Source of the DNA: Blautia obeum ATCC 29174
GTDB taxonomy: Bacteria; Bacillota; Clostridia; Lachnospirales; Lachnospiraceae
Direction: 5' to 3'
DNA length: 64,000 nt
Assembly: GCF_025147765.1 (NCBI RefSeq)
Contig: NZ_CP102265.1
Location: 999,001-1,063,000 of the forward strand
Shown: positions 27,350 through 36,684 of the stretch, in pieces
How the letters are laid out: each line of letters begins with the position of its first letter
How positions within the stretch are numbered: position 1 is the stretch's first letter
Notes under the pieces: model-generated
Database searches by the model: none
Seen by the model: the letters and a program-made list of their open reading frames with translations, nothing else
Told to the model about the DNA's origin: nothing
Position numbers and translations under genes: made by a program

Positions 27350-27378
27350 AAAACTTCCCCTTTATGGGGAAGTTTTTT
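27348..27378. terminator. Terminator between the glycosyltransferase and lipid kinase genes
   Basis: AAAAAACTTCCCC and GGGGAAGTTTTTT form a perfect 13-bp stem with a 5-base loop. It is symmetrical and serves both strands. Confidence 0.92.
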
Positions 27379-27396
27379 GCGTTGCAGAAATTACTT

Positions 27397-28320
27397 CTAT
27401 GAGATCATATTGATTTGTTTCGGTTCCATACATACAGAAAAATCATGCAAAAGACCAGCGGATTCTCCGTCTTTATGTACGGCCAGTCTGGCTTCACTGT
27501 GGATATCAATTTTTTTACAGCGAAAAATGTGGATACCATTGAAATGTGTATGTTTTCCGAAGAAAGCAGTAGGAAGACAACATATTACTTTGGGTTTGCT
27601 CAAACTGTCTACAACGATCACATCCAGATAGCCGTCGGAAGGACTGGCATCGGGACAGAATTTGAATCCACCGCCTTCGTATTTCTGATTCATGATGGCA
27701 GTAAAATATACTTTGGAAAACTCTTCTTTTTTATTGTCATCCATGAGCAGTGTCATAGAAGATGGCTTCAGGAAAAGCAATTGTTTCAATGCGACAAAGA
27801 GATAGACCAGTTTGCCGAGGCCGATTTTGTTCAGGACTTTTTTCATAGGAGTGACGCCAACTTCATGGCATACCGCTGCGTCAAAACCGATTCCACAGCT
27901 GATCGCGAAACGACTGCTGTTGGAACCACAGGAAATATGAGGAACGTCCATCAGATGTGGACGTTTATCGGAAAGAATCAGTTCGAGTGCCTTCATAGGA
28001 TCCTGTGGAAGTTTCATACTGCGGCAGAAATCGTTTCCGGATCCGGTGGGAATGTAGCCGAAAATGACACGGGAAATATCTTTTACTCCGCTCAGGACTT
28101 CCTGTATCGTACCATCACCGCCAACGGCAATCAGCTTGATTTGACTATCTTCCGGAATCGAGGCAGTAATGGAAGCAGAAAGCTTAACAGCATGTCCTTT
28201 ATATTCTGTAAAAAAAGTTTGGTATTTAATATTCCGTTCACGCAGAATGTTCTCCAGATCCCTCCAGATCAGAGCACCTTTGCCGGAACGGGAGTTGGGA
28301 TTTATAATAAAATAGTACAT
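27397..28320 (-). CDS. Diacylglycerol/lipid kinase family protein (YegS/DgkB type)
   Basis: A 307-residue lipid kinase. It starts with YYFIINPNSRSGKG and carries the nucleotide-binding GGDGTIQEVLSG and the PTGSGNDFCRSM motif. The family phosphorylates diacylglycerol or related lipids at the membrane. I place the start at 28320 because AAGGGAGGAACTC sits before that ATG. An upstream ATG at 28377 lacks a ribosome site and would add 19 residues. It is transcribed toward the terminator shared with the glycosyltransferase gene. A long open frame on the opposite strand here is a shadow. Confidence 0.9.
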   Translation of the reverse strand: MYYFIINPNSRSGKGALIWRDLENILRERNIKYQTFFTEYKGHAVKLSASITASIPEDSQIKLIAVGGDGTIQEVLSGVKDISRVIFGYIPTGSGNDFCRSMKLPQDPMKALELILSDKRPHLMDVPHISCGSNSSRFAISCGIGFDAAVCHEVGVTPMKKVLNKIGLGKLVYLFVALKQLLFLKPSSMTLLMDDNKKEEFSKVYFTAIMNQKYEGGGFKFCPDASPSDGYLDVIVVDSLSKPKVICCLPTAFFGKHTHFNGIHIFRCKKIDIHSEARLAVHKDGESAGLLHDFSVCMEPKQINMIS

Positions 28321-28479
28321 GAGTTCCTCCCTTATGTTCTCTTTATCATAGCATGTTCGACAGAAATTTACAAACATTTAACACTGTGCAGGCCGGAAAT
28401 TTAACGTTCATTTTTTATACTTTGCAAAAAGATAAAAAAGAACCTGTTTGTGAAGAAACAGACAGGCAGGAGGAAATAA

Positions 28480-29145
28480 ATGATCTATCTTGTAGAAGAC
28501 GATGAGAGTATTCGTGAACTTGTAGTATATACATTAAAGAGTCAGGGAATGGATGCAAAAGGATTTGAACGACCGTCCCTGTTCTGGAAAGAACTGGAGA
28601 AAGAAGTGCCGGCATTGATCCTTCTGGATATCATGCTTCCTGAAGAAGACGGAATATCGATTTTACGAAAACTGCGTACCAGACCGGACACACGCAAGAT
28701 TCCGGTAATCATGCTGACGGCCAAAGGCACAGAATATGATGTGGTCATGGGACTGGACAGCGGTGCAGATGATTATATCCCGAAGCCGTTTCGTATGATG
28801 GAGCTGATCTCACGTATCAAGGCACGGCTTCGTCGGGCAGAGGATAAAGGCGCAGAAGAATATCATCTGGAAAACCTGTATCTGTGTCCGGGAAGACATA
28901 TAGTGACGGTGGATCAGGAACCTGTTAATCTGACATTGAAGGAGTATGAGATGCTGGTGCTGCTTCTGAAAAACAGCGGAATGGTTTTATCAAGAACACA
29001 GCTTCTGAATCAGATATGGGGATATGAATTTGATGGTGAAAGCAGAACTGTGGATGTACATATCCGGACACTCAGGCAGAAGCTGGGAAGCGCCGGAGAT
29101 CTGATTGAAACAGTGCGTGGCGTAGGATATAAGATTGGAAGGTGA
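28480..29145 (+). CDS. Response regulator transcription factor, OmpR/PhoB family (no kinase adjacent)
   Basis: A 221-residue two-component regulator. The receiver domain (about 1-118) has acidic D8/D9 in YLVEDDESIREL, phospho-acceptor D50 in LLDIMLPEEDG, the T/S switch in MLTAKGTE and the lysine in YIPKPFRM. The winged-helix DNA-binding domain (about 125-221) ends with RTVDVHIRTLRQKLG and RGVGYKIG. AGGAGGAAATAA precedes the start. No histidine kinase gene follows. The stop codon lies inside a terminator and the next gene is topB, so this is an orphan regulator or its kinase is elsewhere. Confidence 0.93.
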   Translation: MIYLVEDDESIRELVVYTLKSQGMDAKGFERPSLFWKELEKEVPALILLDIMLPEEDGISILRKLRTRPDTRKIPVIMLTAKGTEYDVVMGLDSGADDYIPKPFRMMELISRIKARLRRAEDKGAEEYHLENLYLCPGRHIVTVDQEPVNLTLKEYEMLVLLLKNSGMVLSRTQLLNQIWGYEFDGESRTVDVHIRTLRQKLGSAGDLIETVRGVGYKIGR

Positions 29146-29162
29146 CATACCTTCCTTTTTTT
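29137..29162 (+). terminator. Terminator overlapping the response regulator stop codon
   Basis: GGAAGGT and ACCTTCC form a 7-bp stem with a 5-base loop, followed by seven T. The TGA stop (29143-29145) is within the hairpin. Confidence 0.8.
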
Positions 29163-29259
29163 GTTGGGATATGATATACTCACATCAAAGCAGATTTAAC
29201 TGAAAGCTTGCTGGGAAAACAGACAGCAACGGATAATAACCTGAGAAAGAGGCAGAAGT

Positions 29260-31449
29260 ATGAAGTCATTGGTAATAGCAGAGAAGCCATCTGTAGCAAG
29301 GGATATTGCAAGAGTACTCCATTGTACCCAGAAGGGTAACGGAATCCTTGAGGGCAAAGAATATGTTGTAACATGGGCCCTGGGACATCTTGTGACACTT
29401 GCAGATCCGGAAGAATATGATAAGAAATATATGAAATGGGATATGGAAACTCTACCGATGATGCCGGATAAAATGAAACTTGTCGTTATCCGACAGACTT
29501 CCAAACAATATCAGGCAGTGAAGACACAGCTGTTCCGAAAAGATATCGGTGATATCATCATTGCAACCGATGCCGGAAGAGAGGGAGAACTGGTTGCCCG
29601 CTGGATTTTGGATAAGTCCGGATGTCACAAACCAATTCGCCGTCTGTGGATATCTTCAGTAACCGATAAAGCAATTCGTGACGGATTTCACAATCTGAAA
29701 GACGGCAGAGATTATGATAATCTTTATCGTGCGGCAGTTGCCAGAGCAGAGGCAGACTGGCTGGTTGGAATCAATGGAACAAGAGCGCTGACCTGTAAAC
29801 ATAATGCACAGCTTTCCTGCGGGCGTGTACAGACACCGACACTTGCAATCATTGCGAGAAGAGAAGAAGAAATACGTAAGTTTAAACCAGAGGATTACTT
29901 TGGAGTAACTTTGCAGGCTGGTGGAATACAGTGGACCTGGAAAGATGCGAAGAACGGAAGCTATCGAACTTTTCAGAAAGAGCGTGCGGAGGAGATCCAG
30001 AAGAAGATTTCCAATACGGATCTGGAACTTGTATCTGTGGACAGAAAGCCTAAGAAAACAATGGCTCCCGGACTTTATGATCTGACGACTCTGCAGCGGG
30101 AAGCAAACCAGAAATATGGATTTTCCGCAAAAGAAACACTCAATATCATGCAGAGATTATATGAGAATCATAAGGTACTTACGTATCCGAGAACGGATTC
30201 CCGTTATATCGGCAAGGATGTTGTCCCGACGATCAAAGAGAGACTGAAAGCCTGTGGAACCGGCCCATATCGAAAACTTGCCGGTGCGCTGCTTACTAAA
30301 CCAATCCATACAAACGGAAGTTTCGTGGATGATAAAAAGGTCAGTGACCATCATGCGATCATTCCGACAGAGCAGTTTGTGCAGCTGGATCATATGACAA
30401 ATGAAGAACGCAAAATCTATGATATGGTTGTGCGGAGATTTTTGAGTGTTCTTTATTCTCCATTTGAATATGAACAGACTTCCATGGAAGGGAAGGCAGC
30501 GGGACAGAGTTTTGTGGCAAGTGGCAAGACGGTTGTGAGTGCTGGCTGGAAAGAAGTTTACGAAGGCGGAAGCACGGACGATGACGAAGAAGAGCAGACA
30601 CTGAAAGACCAGAAGCTTCCGGTATTGAAACAGGGAGAGAAGCTTCCGATAGGCAGTGTTCGTCTGACAACAGGTAAGACCAAGCCGCCGGCACATTTTA
30701 CTGAGGCAACGCTTCTGGCGGCAATGGAGAATCCGGTGAAATATATGTCCTCAAAAGATACACAAGCAGCAAAGACGCTGGGAGAAACCGGTGGACTTGG
30801 CACAGTTGCCACCAGAGCAGATATTATTGAAAAACTTTTCCACACCTTCCTTATGGAAAAGAGAGGCAATGAAATCTATCTGACTTCCAAAGCAAAACAG
30901 CTTCTGGAACTTGTACCGGAAGAGCTTAAGAAGCCGGAACTGACAGCAGACTGGGAAAAGAAACTGTCTGATATATCCAAAGGCAAACTGAAACAGAAAG
31001 TCTTTCTTGATGGAATTCGCGAATATACCAAGGAGATCGTTGTTGAGATCAAGACAGGAACAGGAACCTTCCGTCATGATAATCTGACGAATAAGATCTG
31101 TCCGAACTGTGGTAAACGAATGCTTGCAGTAAATGGCAAGAACAGTAAGCTGCTGGTGTGTCAGGACCGTGAATGCGGATACAGAGAGACAATTTCACGT
31201 ACAACAAATGCACGATGTCCGAAATGTCACAAGCGAATGGAGATGCTGGTCAAAGGCAAAGAAGAAACATTTGTATGTGTATGTGGATATAAAGAGAAGC
31301 TGTCATCTTTCCAGGCCAGAAGAACCAAAGAAGGAGCCGGTGTCAACAAAAGAGACGTACAGAAATATCTGAAAAAACAGCAGAAAGAAGCAGCAGAACC
31401 AGTAAACAATGCGTTTGCACAGGCACTTTCCGGGATTAAACTGGATTAA
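29260..31449 (+). CDS. topB: DNA topoisomerase III (type IA)
   Basis: A type IA topoisomerase of 729 residues that passes single strands and decatenates DNA. The TOPRIM domain opens the protein (SLVIAEKPSVARDIARVL, later ATDAGREGEL). The catalytic tyrosine is Y309 in LTYPRTDSRYIG. Two C-terminal zinc-ribbon modules are present: CPNCGKRM with a paired CQDRECGY, and CPKCHKRM with a CVCGY pair. The TGATATACT sequence at 29172-29180 is an extended -10 promoter. This is close to the length of chromosomal TopB proteins, and no conjugative-element genes flank it, so it is probably a resident gene. Confidence 0.95.
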   Translation: MKSLVIAEKPSVARDIARVLHCTQKGNGILEGKEYVVTWALGHLVTLADPEEYDKKYMKWDMETLPMMPDKMKLVVIRQTSKQYQAVKTQLFRKDIGDIIIATDAGREGELVARWILDKSGCHKPIRRLWISSVTDKAIRDGFHNLKDGRDYDNLYRAAVARAEADWLVGINGTRALTCKHNAQLSCGRVQTPTLAIIARREEEIRKFKPEDYFGVTLQAGGIQWTWKDAKNGSYRTFQKERAEEIQKKISNTDLELVSVDRKPKKTMAPGLYDLTTLQREANQKYGFSAKETLNIMQRLYENHKVLTYPRTDSRYIGKDVVPTIKERLKACGTGPYRKLAGALLTKPIHTNGSFVDDKKVSDHHAIIPTEQFVQLDHMTNEERKIYDMVVRRFLSVLYSPFEYEQTSMEGKAAGQSFVASGKTVVSAGWKEVYEGGSTDDDEEEQTLKDQKLPVLKQGEKLPIGSVRLTTGKTKPPAHFTEATLLAAMENPVKYMSSKDTQAAKTLGETGGLGTVATRADIIEKLFHTFLMEKRGNEIYLTSKAKQLLELVPEELKKPELTADWEKKLSDISKGKLKQKVFLDGIREYTKEIVVEIKTGTGTFRHDNLTNKICPNCGKRMLAVNGKNSKLLVCQDRECGYRETISRTTNARCPKCHKRMEMLVKGKEETFVCVCGYKEKLSSFQARRTKEGAGVNKRDVQKYLKKQQKEAAEPVNNAFAQALSGIKLD

Positions 31450-31538
31450 ATTTCTGCCGGAAGTTTCACAGATAATAATAGAATAAGGTAAAAATAGAAC
31501 TGCTGTAAAGGGCGGTAATAAAAAGGAGTGTGGGCTTT

Positions 31539-33242
31539 ATGAAGTTACAGAAATATCAGAAATGTTCAAAAGTAACCCGTGGACTGAGAAAAGCAGAATT
31601 TGTACTGAAAAATGCCCGTATTGTGAATGTTTTTACCAGAGAGATCCTGGAAGGTGATATTGCGATTCAGGATGGAATGATCGTTGGAATCGGAAACTAC
31701 CAGGGTGAAGAAGAAACAGATCTGGGCGGCAGGTATGTCTGTCCGGGATTTATAGACAGTCATCTGCATCTGGAATCTACACTTGTGACTCCGGCAGAGC
31801 TGGTAACAGTGGCGTCCAGGCATGGAACGACAACGTTTATCGTAGATCCACATGAATCGGCCAATGTGTCCGGATTAAAGGGCATTGATTATATTTTGAA
31901 TCAGACAGAAGACGTGGATGCCAATGTTTTTGTTATGATGCCATCCTGTGTTCCGGCAACTGCAATCGACGATAATGGATGCACGCTTACTGCACAGGAT
32001 ATGGAACCTTATCTTTCAAAAAAAAGAATTCTCGGACTGGGTGAAGTCATGGACTACATATCAGTTGTAAAGGGTGATGAAGCCATGCACCGGAAACTGG
32101 AACTGTTCAGGGATAAAGTCAGGGATGGACATGCACCATTTCTTTCTGATATGGATCTGCAGGCATATGCGATGGCCGGAATTGCTACAGATCATGAATG
32201 TTCAGATTTTGCATATGCGATGAAAGAACGTCGAAATGGCATGATCGTACATATTCGTGAAGGGAGTGCTGCAAGAAATCTGAAAGCAATTGTGAATGGA
32301 ATCGTAGAGAATCAGATGAATGGAGAGGGATTCTGCTTCTGTACAGATGATAAACATATCGAAGATATTGAAAAAGAAGGTCATATTGACCATAATGTAC
32401 GTAAGGCTATCGGACTCGGAATGAATCCGATAGATGCAATCTGTATGGCAACCATCAATTCTGCAAAATGTTATGGATTAACACATCTTGGGGCGATTGC
32501 ACCTGGATATCAGGCAGATCTGCTTGTTGTGGATAATCTTGAAAAGATGACGATCCAGGATGTTTACTATAAGGGCAGAAAAATTGATCAGGACGGAGCG
32601 ATCATTGTAAAAGAATGTCCATCAGAACTGAAAAATACAGTTCATGTTGGAGAATTCTCAAAGGAAGACTTGCGACTGGAATCTCCGGATGGTATATTCA
32701 ATGTAGTCGGAATGCAGGAAGGTGAAATTACAACTGTCCGTAAAAATGTACAGATACTTCATGAAATGGGAGTATTCACCGCAGATGAACAGTATCAGAA
32801 GATTGCGGTGGTTGAAAGGCACAAAGCAACTGGAAAAACAGGTGTCGGTGTTGTGAGTGGATTTGGTATTCAGGGTGGCGCAATTGCGTCAAGTGTATCC
32901 CATGATTCTCACAATATCATTGTAATTGGTGACAATGATGAAGATATGTATCTTGCTGTACAGGAACTGATCCGTACGCAGGGCGGTTATACACTGGTTG
33001 CAGATCATCATGTATATGATACACTGGAACTTCCGGTAATGGGACTGATGAGTGATGCAGGTTTTCAGTACAGTCATAGAAAACTGGAACGAATGATCCG
33101 CAAGGCACACGAGATGGGTGTGCCGGATGCTATGGCGCCATTTATCACTCTGTCCTTTATGGCTCTGCCGGTCATTCCAGAGATACGCGTTACTCCACGG
33201 GGAATCTATAATGTGTGCAGCGGTGAGTTTTATCAGAATTAA
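31539..33242 (+). CDS. ade: Adenine deaminase
   Basis: Converts adenine to hypoxanthine and ammonia. The 567-residue amidohydrolase has the metal-binding FIDSHLHLESTLVTP, the FIVDPHESANVSG segment, CTDDKHIEDI and the C-terminal Ade domain (GFGIQGGAIASSVSHDSHN). The start is set at ATG 31539 because AAAAGGAG (31521-31528) is well spaced for it. The GTG at 31530 is too close to the ribosome site. No purine-riboswitch sequence was seen upstream. The AAA ATPase gene follows after 75 bases, and the purine theme continues loosely with the nucleoside hydrolase further on. Confidence 0.95.
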   Translation: MKLQKYQKCSKVTRGLRKAEFVLKNARIVNVFTREILEGDIAIQDGMIVGIGNYQGEEETDLGGRYVCPGFIDSHLHLESTLVTPAELVTVASRHGTTTFIVDPHESANVSGLKGIDYILNQTEDVDANVFVMMPSCVPATAIDDNGCTLTAQDMEPYLSKKRILGLGEVMDYISVVKGDEAMHRKLELFRDKVRDGHAPFLSDMDLQAYAMAGIATDHECSDFAYAMKERRNGMIVHIREGSAARNLKAIVNGIVENQMNGEGFCFCTDDKHIEDIEKEGHIDHNVRKAIGLGMNPIDAICMATINSAKCYGLTHLGAIAPGYQADLLVVDNLEKMTIQDVYYKGRKIDQDGAIIVKECPSELKNTVHVGEFSKEDLRLESPDGIFNVVGMQEGEITTVRKNVQILHEMGVFTADEQYQKIAVVERHKATGKTGVGVVSGFGIQGGAIASSVSHDSHNIIVIGDNDEDMYLAVQELIRTQGGYTLVADHHVYDTLELPVMGLMSDAGFQYSHRKLERMIRKAHEMGVPDAMAPFITLSFMALPVIPEIRVTPRGIYNVCSGEFYQN

Positions 33243-33317
33243 AGACAGATAAGTGATTACAGATTCATGGTAATCATTGCAACAATACAAACAATAAAAG
33301 AGGAGCAGCAGTTTATT

Positions 33318-34802
33318 ATGCCAGTATTTGATTTCAGCAACAGCAAAACAGAAAAGAAAGATCCGGAATGTACTTATACGACGTTCCAGTCGAATGAAAA
33401 AGTACCGTCACCGGAGAAACCGATCCTGATCATTGATAATAAAAGTCGTCAGTGGAAGCATCATTCCTGTGGTGTCTTTTCCAATCCAAACCAGAAATCT
33501 TCTTTTGAATTTAAAGAACAGGACGGTGTTTTCCCGGCAGATATTCTCAAAATTGATGCACGTTTTGTGAGCCTCGTAAAATGGCTGGGCGAAAACCATA
33601 TTAGTGTACGATTATCTGGACAGAATACAGAAGATGGATATGCAATCTATAAGATTCGTGAAACTGCGTTTGGAGGAGCCGGAAAACTTTCAGCAGAAGA
33701 TGGATTCCTGCAGTTTATGATCGAACGTCTTCTGGCAAGTAATGCACCGACAGAGCTTCCGGATGGAGATGAGGAAGATGAGGACGGCGATGATATGAAG
33801 CTGACCAGCATTCAGAGCATCACGGATTTTATGACCTGTGCAGGAAGGACCATGCCGGATAATATCCGTCTCTGGGCAAGAAGAAACCTTGCTGTTGCGA
33901 AATCTCATGAGGTATCGCAGGAAGAACGCAGACATGCACAGAGAGCACTGTCCATTATGATGAATATTCAGTGGAAAAATAACTATTTTGAATCCATTGA
34001 TCCAGTAGAGGCGCGCCGTATTCTGGATGAAGAACTCTATGGAATGGAAAAAGTAAAACAGAGAATCATTGAGACGATCATTCAGATTAACCGTACGCAT
34101 ACACTTCCGGCATACGGGCTGCTTCTGGTTGGTCCGGCAGGAACCGGCAAATCCCAGATTGCTTATGCAGTTGCACGTATCCTGAAACTTCCGTGGACAA
34201 CATTGGATATGAGTTCCATTAATGATCCGGAGCAGCTTACCGGAAGTTCCCGTGTCTATGCCAATGCAAAGCCTGGAATCATTATGGAAGCATTTTCCAT
34301 GGCAGGCGAGTCCAATCTTGTATTTATTATCAATGAGCTGGATAAGGCAACCAATGGCAAGGGAAATGGTAATCCGGCGGATGTACTTCTGACACTCCTT
34401 GATAACCTTGGATTTACAGATAACTATATGGAATGTATGGTTCCGACTGGCGGTGTTTATCCGATTGCGACAGCCAACGACAAAGCACAGATCAGTGCTC
34501 CGTTAATGTCCCGCTTTGCGGTCATTGAACTTCCGGATTACACAGCAGAAGAAAAGAAAGTTATTTTCTCCAAATTTGCACTTCCGAAAGTATTAAAACG
34601 CATGAGTCTCAAAGAAGAAGAGTGCGTAGTGGCTCCGGATGGACTTGATGCAGTGATCGATCAGTTTGCTGATACGACCGGTATCCGTGATCTGGAACAG
34701 GCGGCAGAACACATTGCTGCAAATGCTCTGTATCAGATTGAAGTAAATCATGTATCTTCTGTGATTTTTGACGCGGATATGGTGAAGAAGTTATTTGAAT
34801 AA
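33318..34802 (+). CDS. AAA family ATPase (AAA_5/Lon-like), function unknown
   Basis: A 494-residue protein with a single AAA+ module. Walker A is GPAGTGKSQ near residue 272, and a Walker-B-like strand VFIINELDKA lies near 335. Sensor-1 ATANDK and an arginine-finger-type MSRFAVIELP follow. The first 230 residues are not recognised and include an acidic run (about 150-165). The NELD form, rather than DEXX with an aspartate first, is slightly unusual. The start at 33318 follows AGAGGAG. An earlier ATG at 33267 lacks a site. No protease catalytic Ser-Lys pair is visible, so it is not a Lon protease. It follows adenine deaminase, and no shared role is evident. Confidence 0.78.
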   Translation: MPVFDFSNSKTEKKDPECTYTTFQSNEKVPSPEKPILIIDNKSRQWKHHSCGVFSNPNQKSSFEFKEQDGVFPADILKIDARFVSLVKWLGENHISVRLSGQNTEDGYAIYKIRETAFGGAGKLSAEDGFLQFMIERLLASNAPTELPDGDEEDEDGDDMKLTSIQSITDFMTCAGRTMPDNIRLWARRNLAVAKSHEVSQEERRHAQRALSIMMNIQWKNNYFESIDPVEARRILDEELYGMEKVKQRIIETIIQINRTHTLPAYGLLLVGPAGTGKSQIAYAVARILKLPWTTLDMSSINDPEQLTGSSRVYANAKPGIIMEAFSMAGESNLVFIINELDKATNGKGNGNPADVLLTLLDNLGFTDNYMECMVPTGGVYPIATANDKAQISAPLMSRFAVIELPDYTAEEKKVIFSKFALPKVLKRMSLKEEECVVAPDGLDAVIDQFADTTGIRDLEQAAEHIAANALYQIEVNHVSSVIFDADMVKKLFE

Positions 34803-34843
34803 AATCGGTAAATACTTATTTCATACACAGTAACTAAAATTTT

Positions 34844-34886
34844 ACTCCGGAATGTAAAAATATACTTGCATTCCGGAGTCCTTTTT
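34844..34886 (+). terminator. Terminator after the AAA ATPase gene
   Basis: ACTCCGGAATG (34844-34854) pairs perfectly with CATTCCGGAGT (34869-34879), followed by CCTTTTT. Its 3' arm overlaps the next promoter. Confidence 0.87.
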
Positions 34887-34894
34887 GTTATACT
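34866..34894 (+). promoter_or_regulatory. Promoter of the preQ1-controlled operon
   Basis: TTGCAT (34866-34871), 17 bases, TATACT (34889-34894). The predicted transcript starts near 34901 with a leader of about 170 bases. Confidence 0.68.
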
Positions 34895-34945
34895 ACAAAA
34901 AGTTTCATAAGTAGATTTTTATGAAATGTTTTATAAATTTCATAA

Positions 34946-34979
34946 CTGGTTCGAAACCCTCCCAGTATAAAAAACTAGG
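34946..34979 (+). promoter_or_regulatory. PreQ1-I riboswitch aptamer
   Basis: Stem P1 is CTGG (34946-34949) with CCAG (34962-34965). The loop contains TTCGAAACCCT. The 3' tail TATAAAAAACTAGG supplies the A-rich strand, and its AGG can pair with loop CCT to close the pseudoknot. The A-rich AAAAAACTA tail is the most conserved part of class I preQ1 riboswitches. The downstream genes fit queuosine-precursor salvage. Confidence 0.82.
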
Positions 34980-34985
34980 TCATGC

Positions 34986-35016
34986 AGGTATCTTCCGATC
35001 GTCGATACCTTTTTCT
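34986..35016 (+). terminator. Riboswitch expression platform: intrinsic terminator
   Basis: AGGTATC (34986-34992) pairs with GATACCT (35004-35010), followed by TTTTTC, seven bases after the aptamer. The competing antiterminator is not obvious by eye. Confidence 0.72.
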
Positions 35017-35070
35017 GTGGAGGATTTTTATAAAAATCACCTGGAAGAAGGAAAGGTTGGAAGTTTTTTT

Positions 35071-36054
35071 ATGCGTAAAATTATTATAGACTGTGATCCG
35101 GGAATTGACGATGCACTTGCGATCATGCTTGCTGCAAATTCTCCGGAACTTGATATTCTGGCAATCACAACAGTATCAGGTAATGTGCCATCTGATATGG
35201 GGGCGGCTAATGCACGAAAGGTTCTGAAGCAGCTTGGCAGAATGGATATTCCAATCTATATTGGAGAAGAAGTTCCGCTCCGGGAAGAATATATTGATGC
35301 GAGGGATACCCATGGGATGGATGGACTTGGAGAAAGCTTTTTTCCGGAAGTGGAAGGTGAATATGAGAAGAAGAATGCAGTTGATTTTCTGGCAGAACTT
35401 CTGGAGAGAGAAAAAATATCCATTATCGCACTTGGCCCGATGACGAATCTAGCAAAAGTATTTTCGAGAAAGCCGGAACTGATCGCTAATGTAGAAGAGA
35501 TGGTATCCATGGGAGGAAGTTTCAAGAGTCATGGAAATTGTTCGCCGGTAGCTGAGTATAATTACTGGTGTGATCCGGATGCAGCTGCCGTTGTGTATGA
35601 TCTTTTTGCAAAGGCAGGAAGCAAGATTCATATGATTGGACTGGATGTAACGCGTGAAATTGTCCTGACACCGAACAGGCTGGAATATATGTGCCGCCTG
35701 GATCCGGAGATGGGAGAATTTATTCGTAAGATCACAGGATTTTATATGGATTTTCACTGGGAACAGGAGGGGATTATTGGTTGCGTGATCAATGATCCAC
35801 TGGCAGTGGCATATTTTATTGACCGATCCATGTGCGATGGATTTGATAGCTTTACAGTCGTTGCAACTGACGGAGTTTGTCGTGGTCAGACTGTTGTAGA
35901 TTCTATGAACTTCTGGAAAAAAGAACCGAATAGCAGGATTCTTACAGAAACAGATTCTGAAAGATTTTTTGCATTCTTTATGGAACGTGTACTCAGAAAA
36001 AATGATGGAAGCAGATGGAAGAAGGATGAATTTAAACTTCTGCATGAGCTGTAG
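35071..36054 (+). CDS. Nucleoside hydrolase, probable queuosine hydrolase (QueK-like)
   Basis: A 327-residue enzyme of the inosine/uridine-preferring nucleoside hydrolase superfamily. The Ca2+-binding start IIDCDPGIDDALAIM is complete, followed by ALGPMTNLA, SMGGS, AEYNYWCDPDAA and the late VINDPLAVA. Generic members free bases from ribonucleosides. The preQ1-I riboswitch upstream and the ECF S-component downstream argue for queuosine (or its nucleoside precursor) as substrate, as shown for QueK of Clostridioides difficile, which belongs to this family. That assignment is inference from context. The start follows TTGGAAG. An open frame extending upstream from 34921 runs through the riboswitch and is not used. 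Confidence 0.8.
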   Translation: MRKIIIDCDPGIDDALAIMLAANSPELDILAITTVSGNVPSDMGAANARKVLKQLGRMDIPIYIGEEVPLREEYIDARDTHGMDGLGESFFPEVEGEYEKKNAVDFLAELLEREKISIIALGPMTNLAKVFSRKPELIANVEEMVSMGGSFKSHGNCSPVAEYNYWCDPDAAAVVYDLFAKAGSKIHMIGLDVTREIVLTPNRLEYMCRLDPEMGEFIRKITGFYMDFHWEQEGIIGCVINDPLAVAYFIDRSMCDGFDSFTVVATDGVCRGQTVVDSMNFWKKEPNSRILTETDSERFFAFFMERVLRKNDGSRWKKDEFKLLHEL

Positions 36055-36066
36055 AGAGGTGACAGA

Positions 36067-36681
36067 ATGAAGATAACAATGAAAAGAAACAAAAAAGATT
36101 ATTCAGAAAACAAGATCAATGTTTACCAGATCTGTCTGGTGGCACTGGCAGTAGGAATCAATATTGTCGGGGGACAGATTGCACTCTTTATGAAACTGCC
36201 GGTTTATCTGGACAGCATTGGAACTATTCTGACAGGTGCAGTTCTGGGACCGTGGTTTGGTATGCTGCCGAACCTGATCAGTGGAATTTTTATGGGTATG
36301 ACAGTGGATATCTATTCGTTATATTTTGCACCTGTGGGTATGATCACAGGTATCATGAGTGGACTTGTTTTTCGTAAGTTATCCGTAAAGAAAGTAAAAG
36401 TGCTGTTTGCTGCAGTACTGATCACTGTACCGGGAACGATTGTAAGTTCTGTGATCAATGCAGTATTATTTGGAGGTGTGACCTCATCAGGATCTTCGAT
36501 TCTGGTCCAGCTTCTTTCCAGAACACCGCTTGGACTGACCGGAAGTATCTTTGCAGTACAGTTTCTGACGGATTATCTGGACAGATGCATTTCTGTATTT
36601 GCGGTAAGTGTATTTGTGACGATGCTCGGTGGAGAATTGCGACAGAGACTGACGGGGAATGTGCATAACAGAGCAATATAA
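36067..36681 (+). CDS. ECF transporter S component, probable queuosine/queuine precursor uptake
   Basis: A 204-residue membrane protein with about six helices and a basic N-terminus. An internal GTILTGAVLGPWFGMLPN stretch is typical of ECF S components. Such proteins bind the substrate and work with the shared EcfA/EcfA'/EcfT module, which is not in the window. Being 12 bases from the nucleoside hydrolase and under the same preQ1-I riboswitch, it is most likely a QrtT/QueT-type transporter for queuosine, queuine or preQ1. It could instead be another S component captured by the operon. GAGAGGTGACAG is its ribosome site. A long hairpin terminator follows. Confidence 0.82.
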   Translation: MKITMKRNKKDYSENKINVYQICLVALAVGINIVGGQIALFMKLPVYLDSIGTILTGAVLGPWFGMLPNLISGIFMGMTVDIYSLYFAPVGMITGIMSGLVFRKLSVKKVKVLFAAVLITVPGTIVSSVINAVLFGGVTSSGSSILVQLLSRTPLGLTGSIFAVQFLTDYLDRCISVFAVSVFVTMLGGELRQRLTGNVHNRAI

Positions 36682-36684
36682 AAG

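Noticed and set aside
27415..28404. A 329-codon open frame on the plus strand opposite the lipid kinase
   Set aside because: The minus-strand gene has all kinase motifs and a good ribosome site. The plus-strand frame has no known motif and follows its terminator only by chance.
29260..31449. topB as part of a conjugative element
   Set aside because: No relaxase, type IV secretion or plasmid genes surround it, and flanking genes are chromosomal housekeeping genes.
31450..31538. Purine riboswitch ahead of adenine deaminase
   Set aside because: Only 89 bases, with no conserved purine-aptamer loops or P1 pairing recognised.
34921..35070. Extended start of the nucleoside hydrolase at 34921
   Set aside because: The added 50 codons run through the preQ1 aptamer and terminator, and a proper ribosome site precedes ATG 35071.
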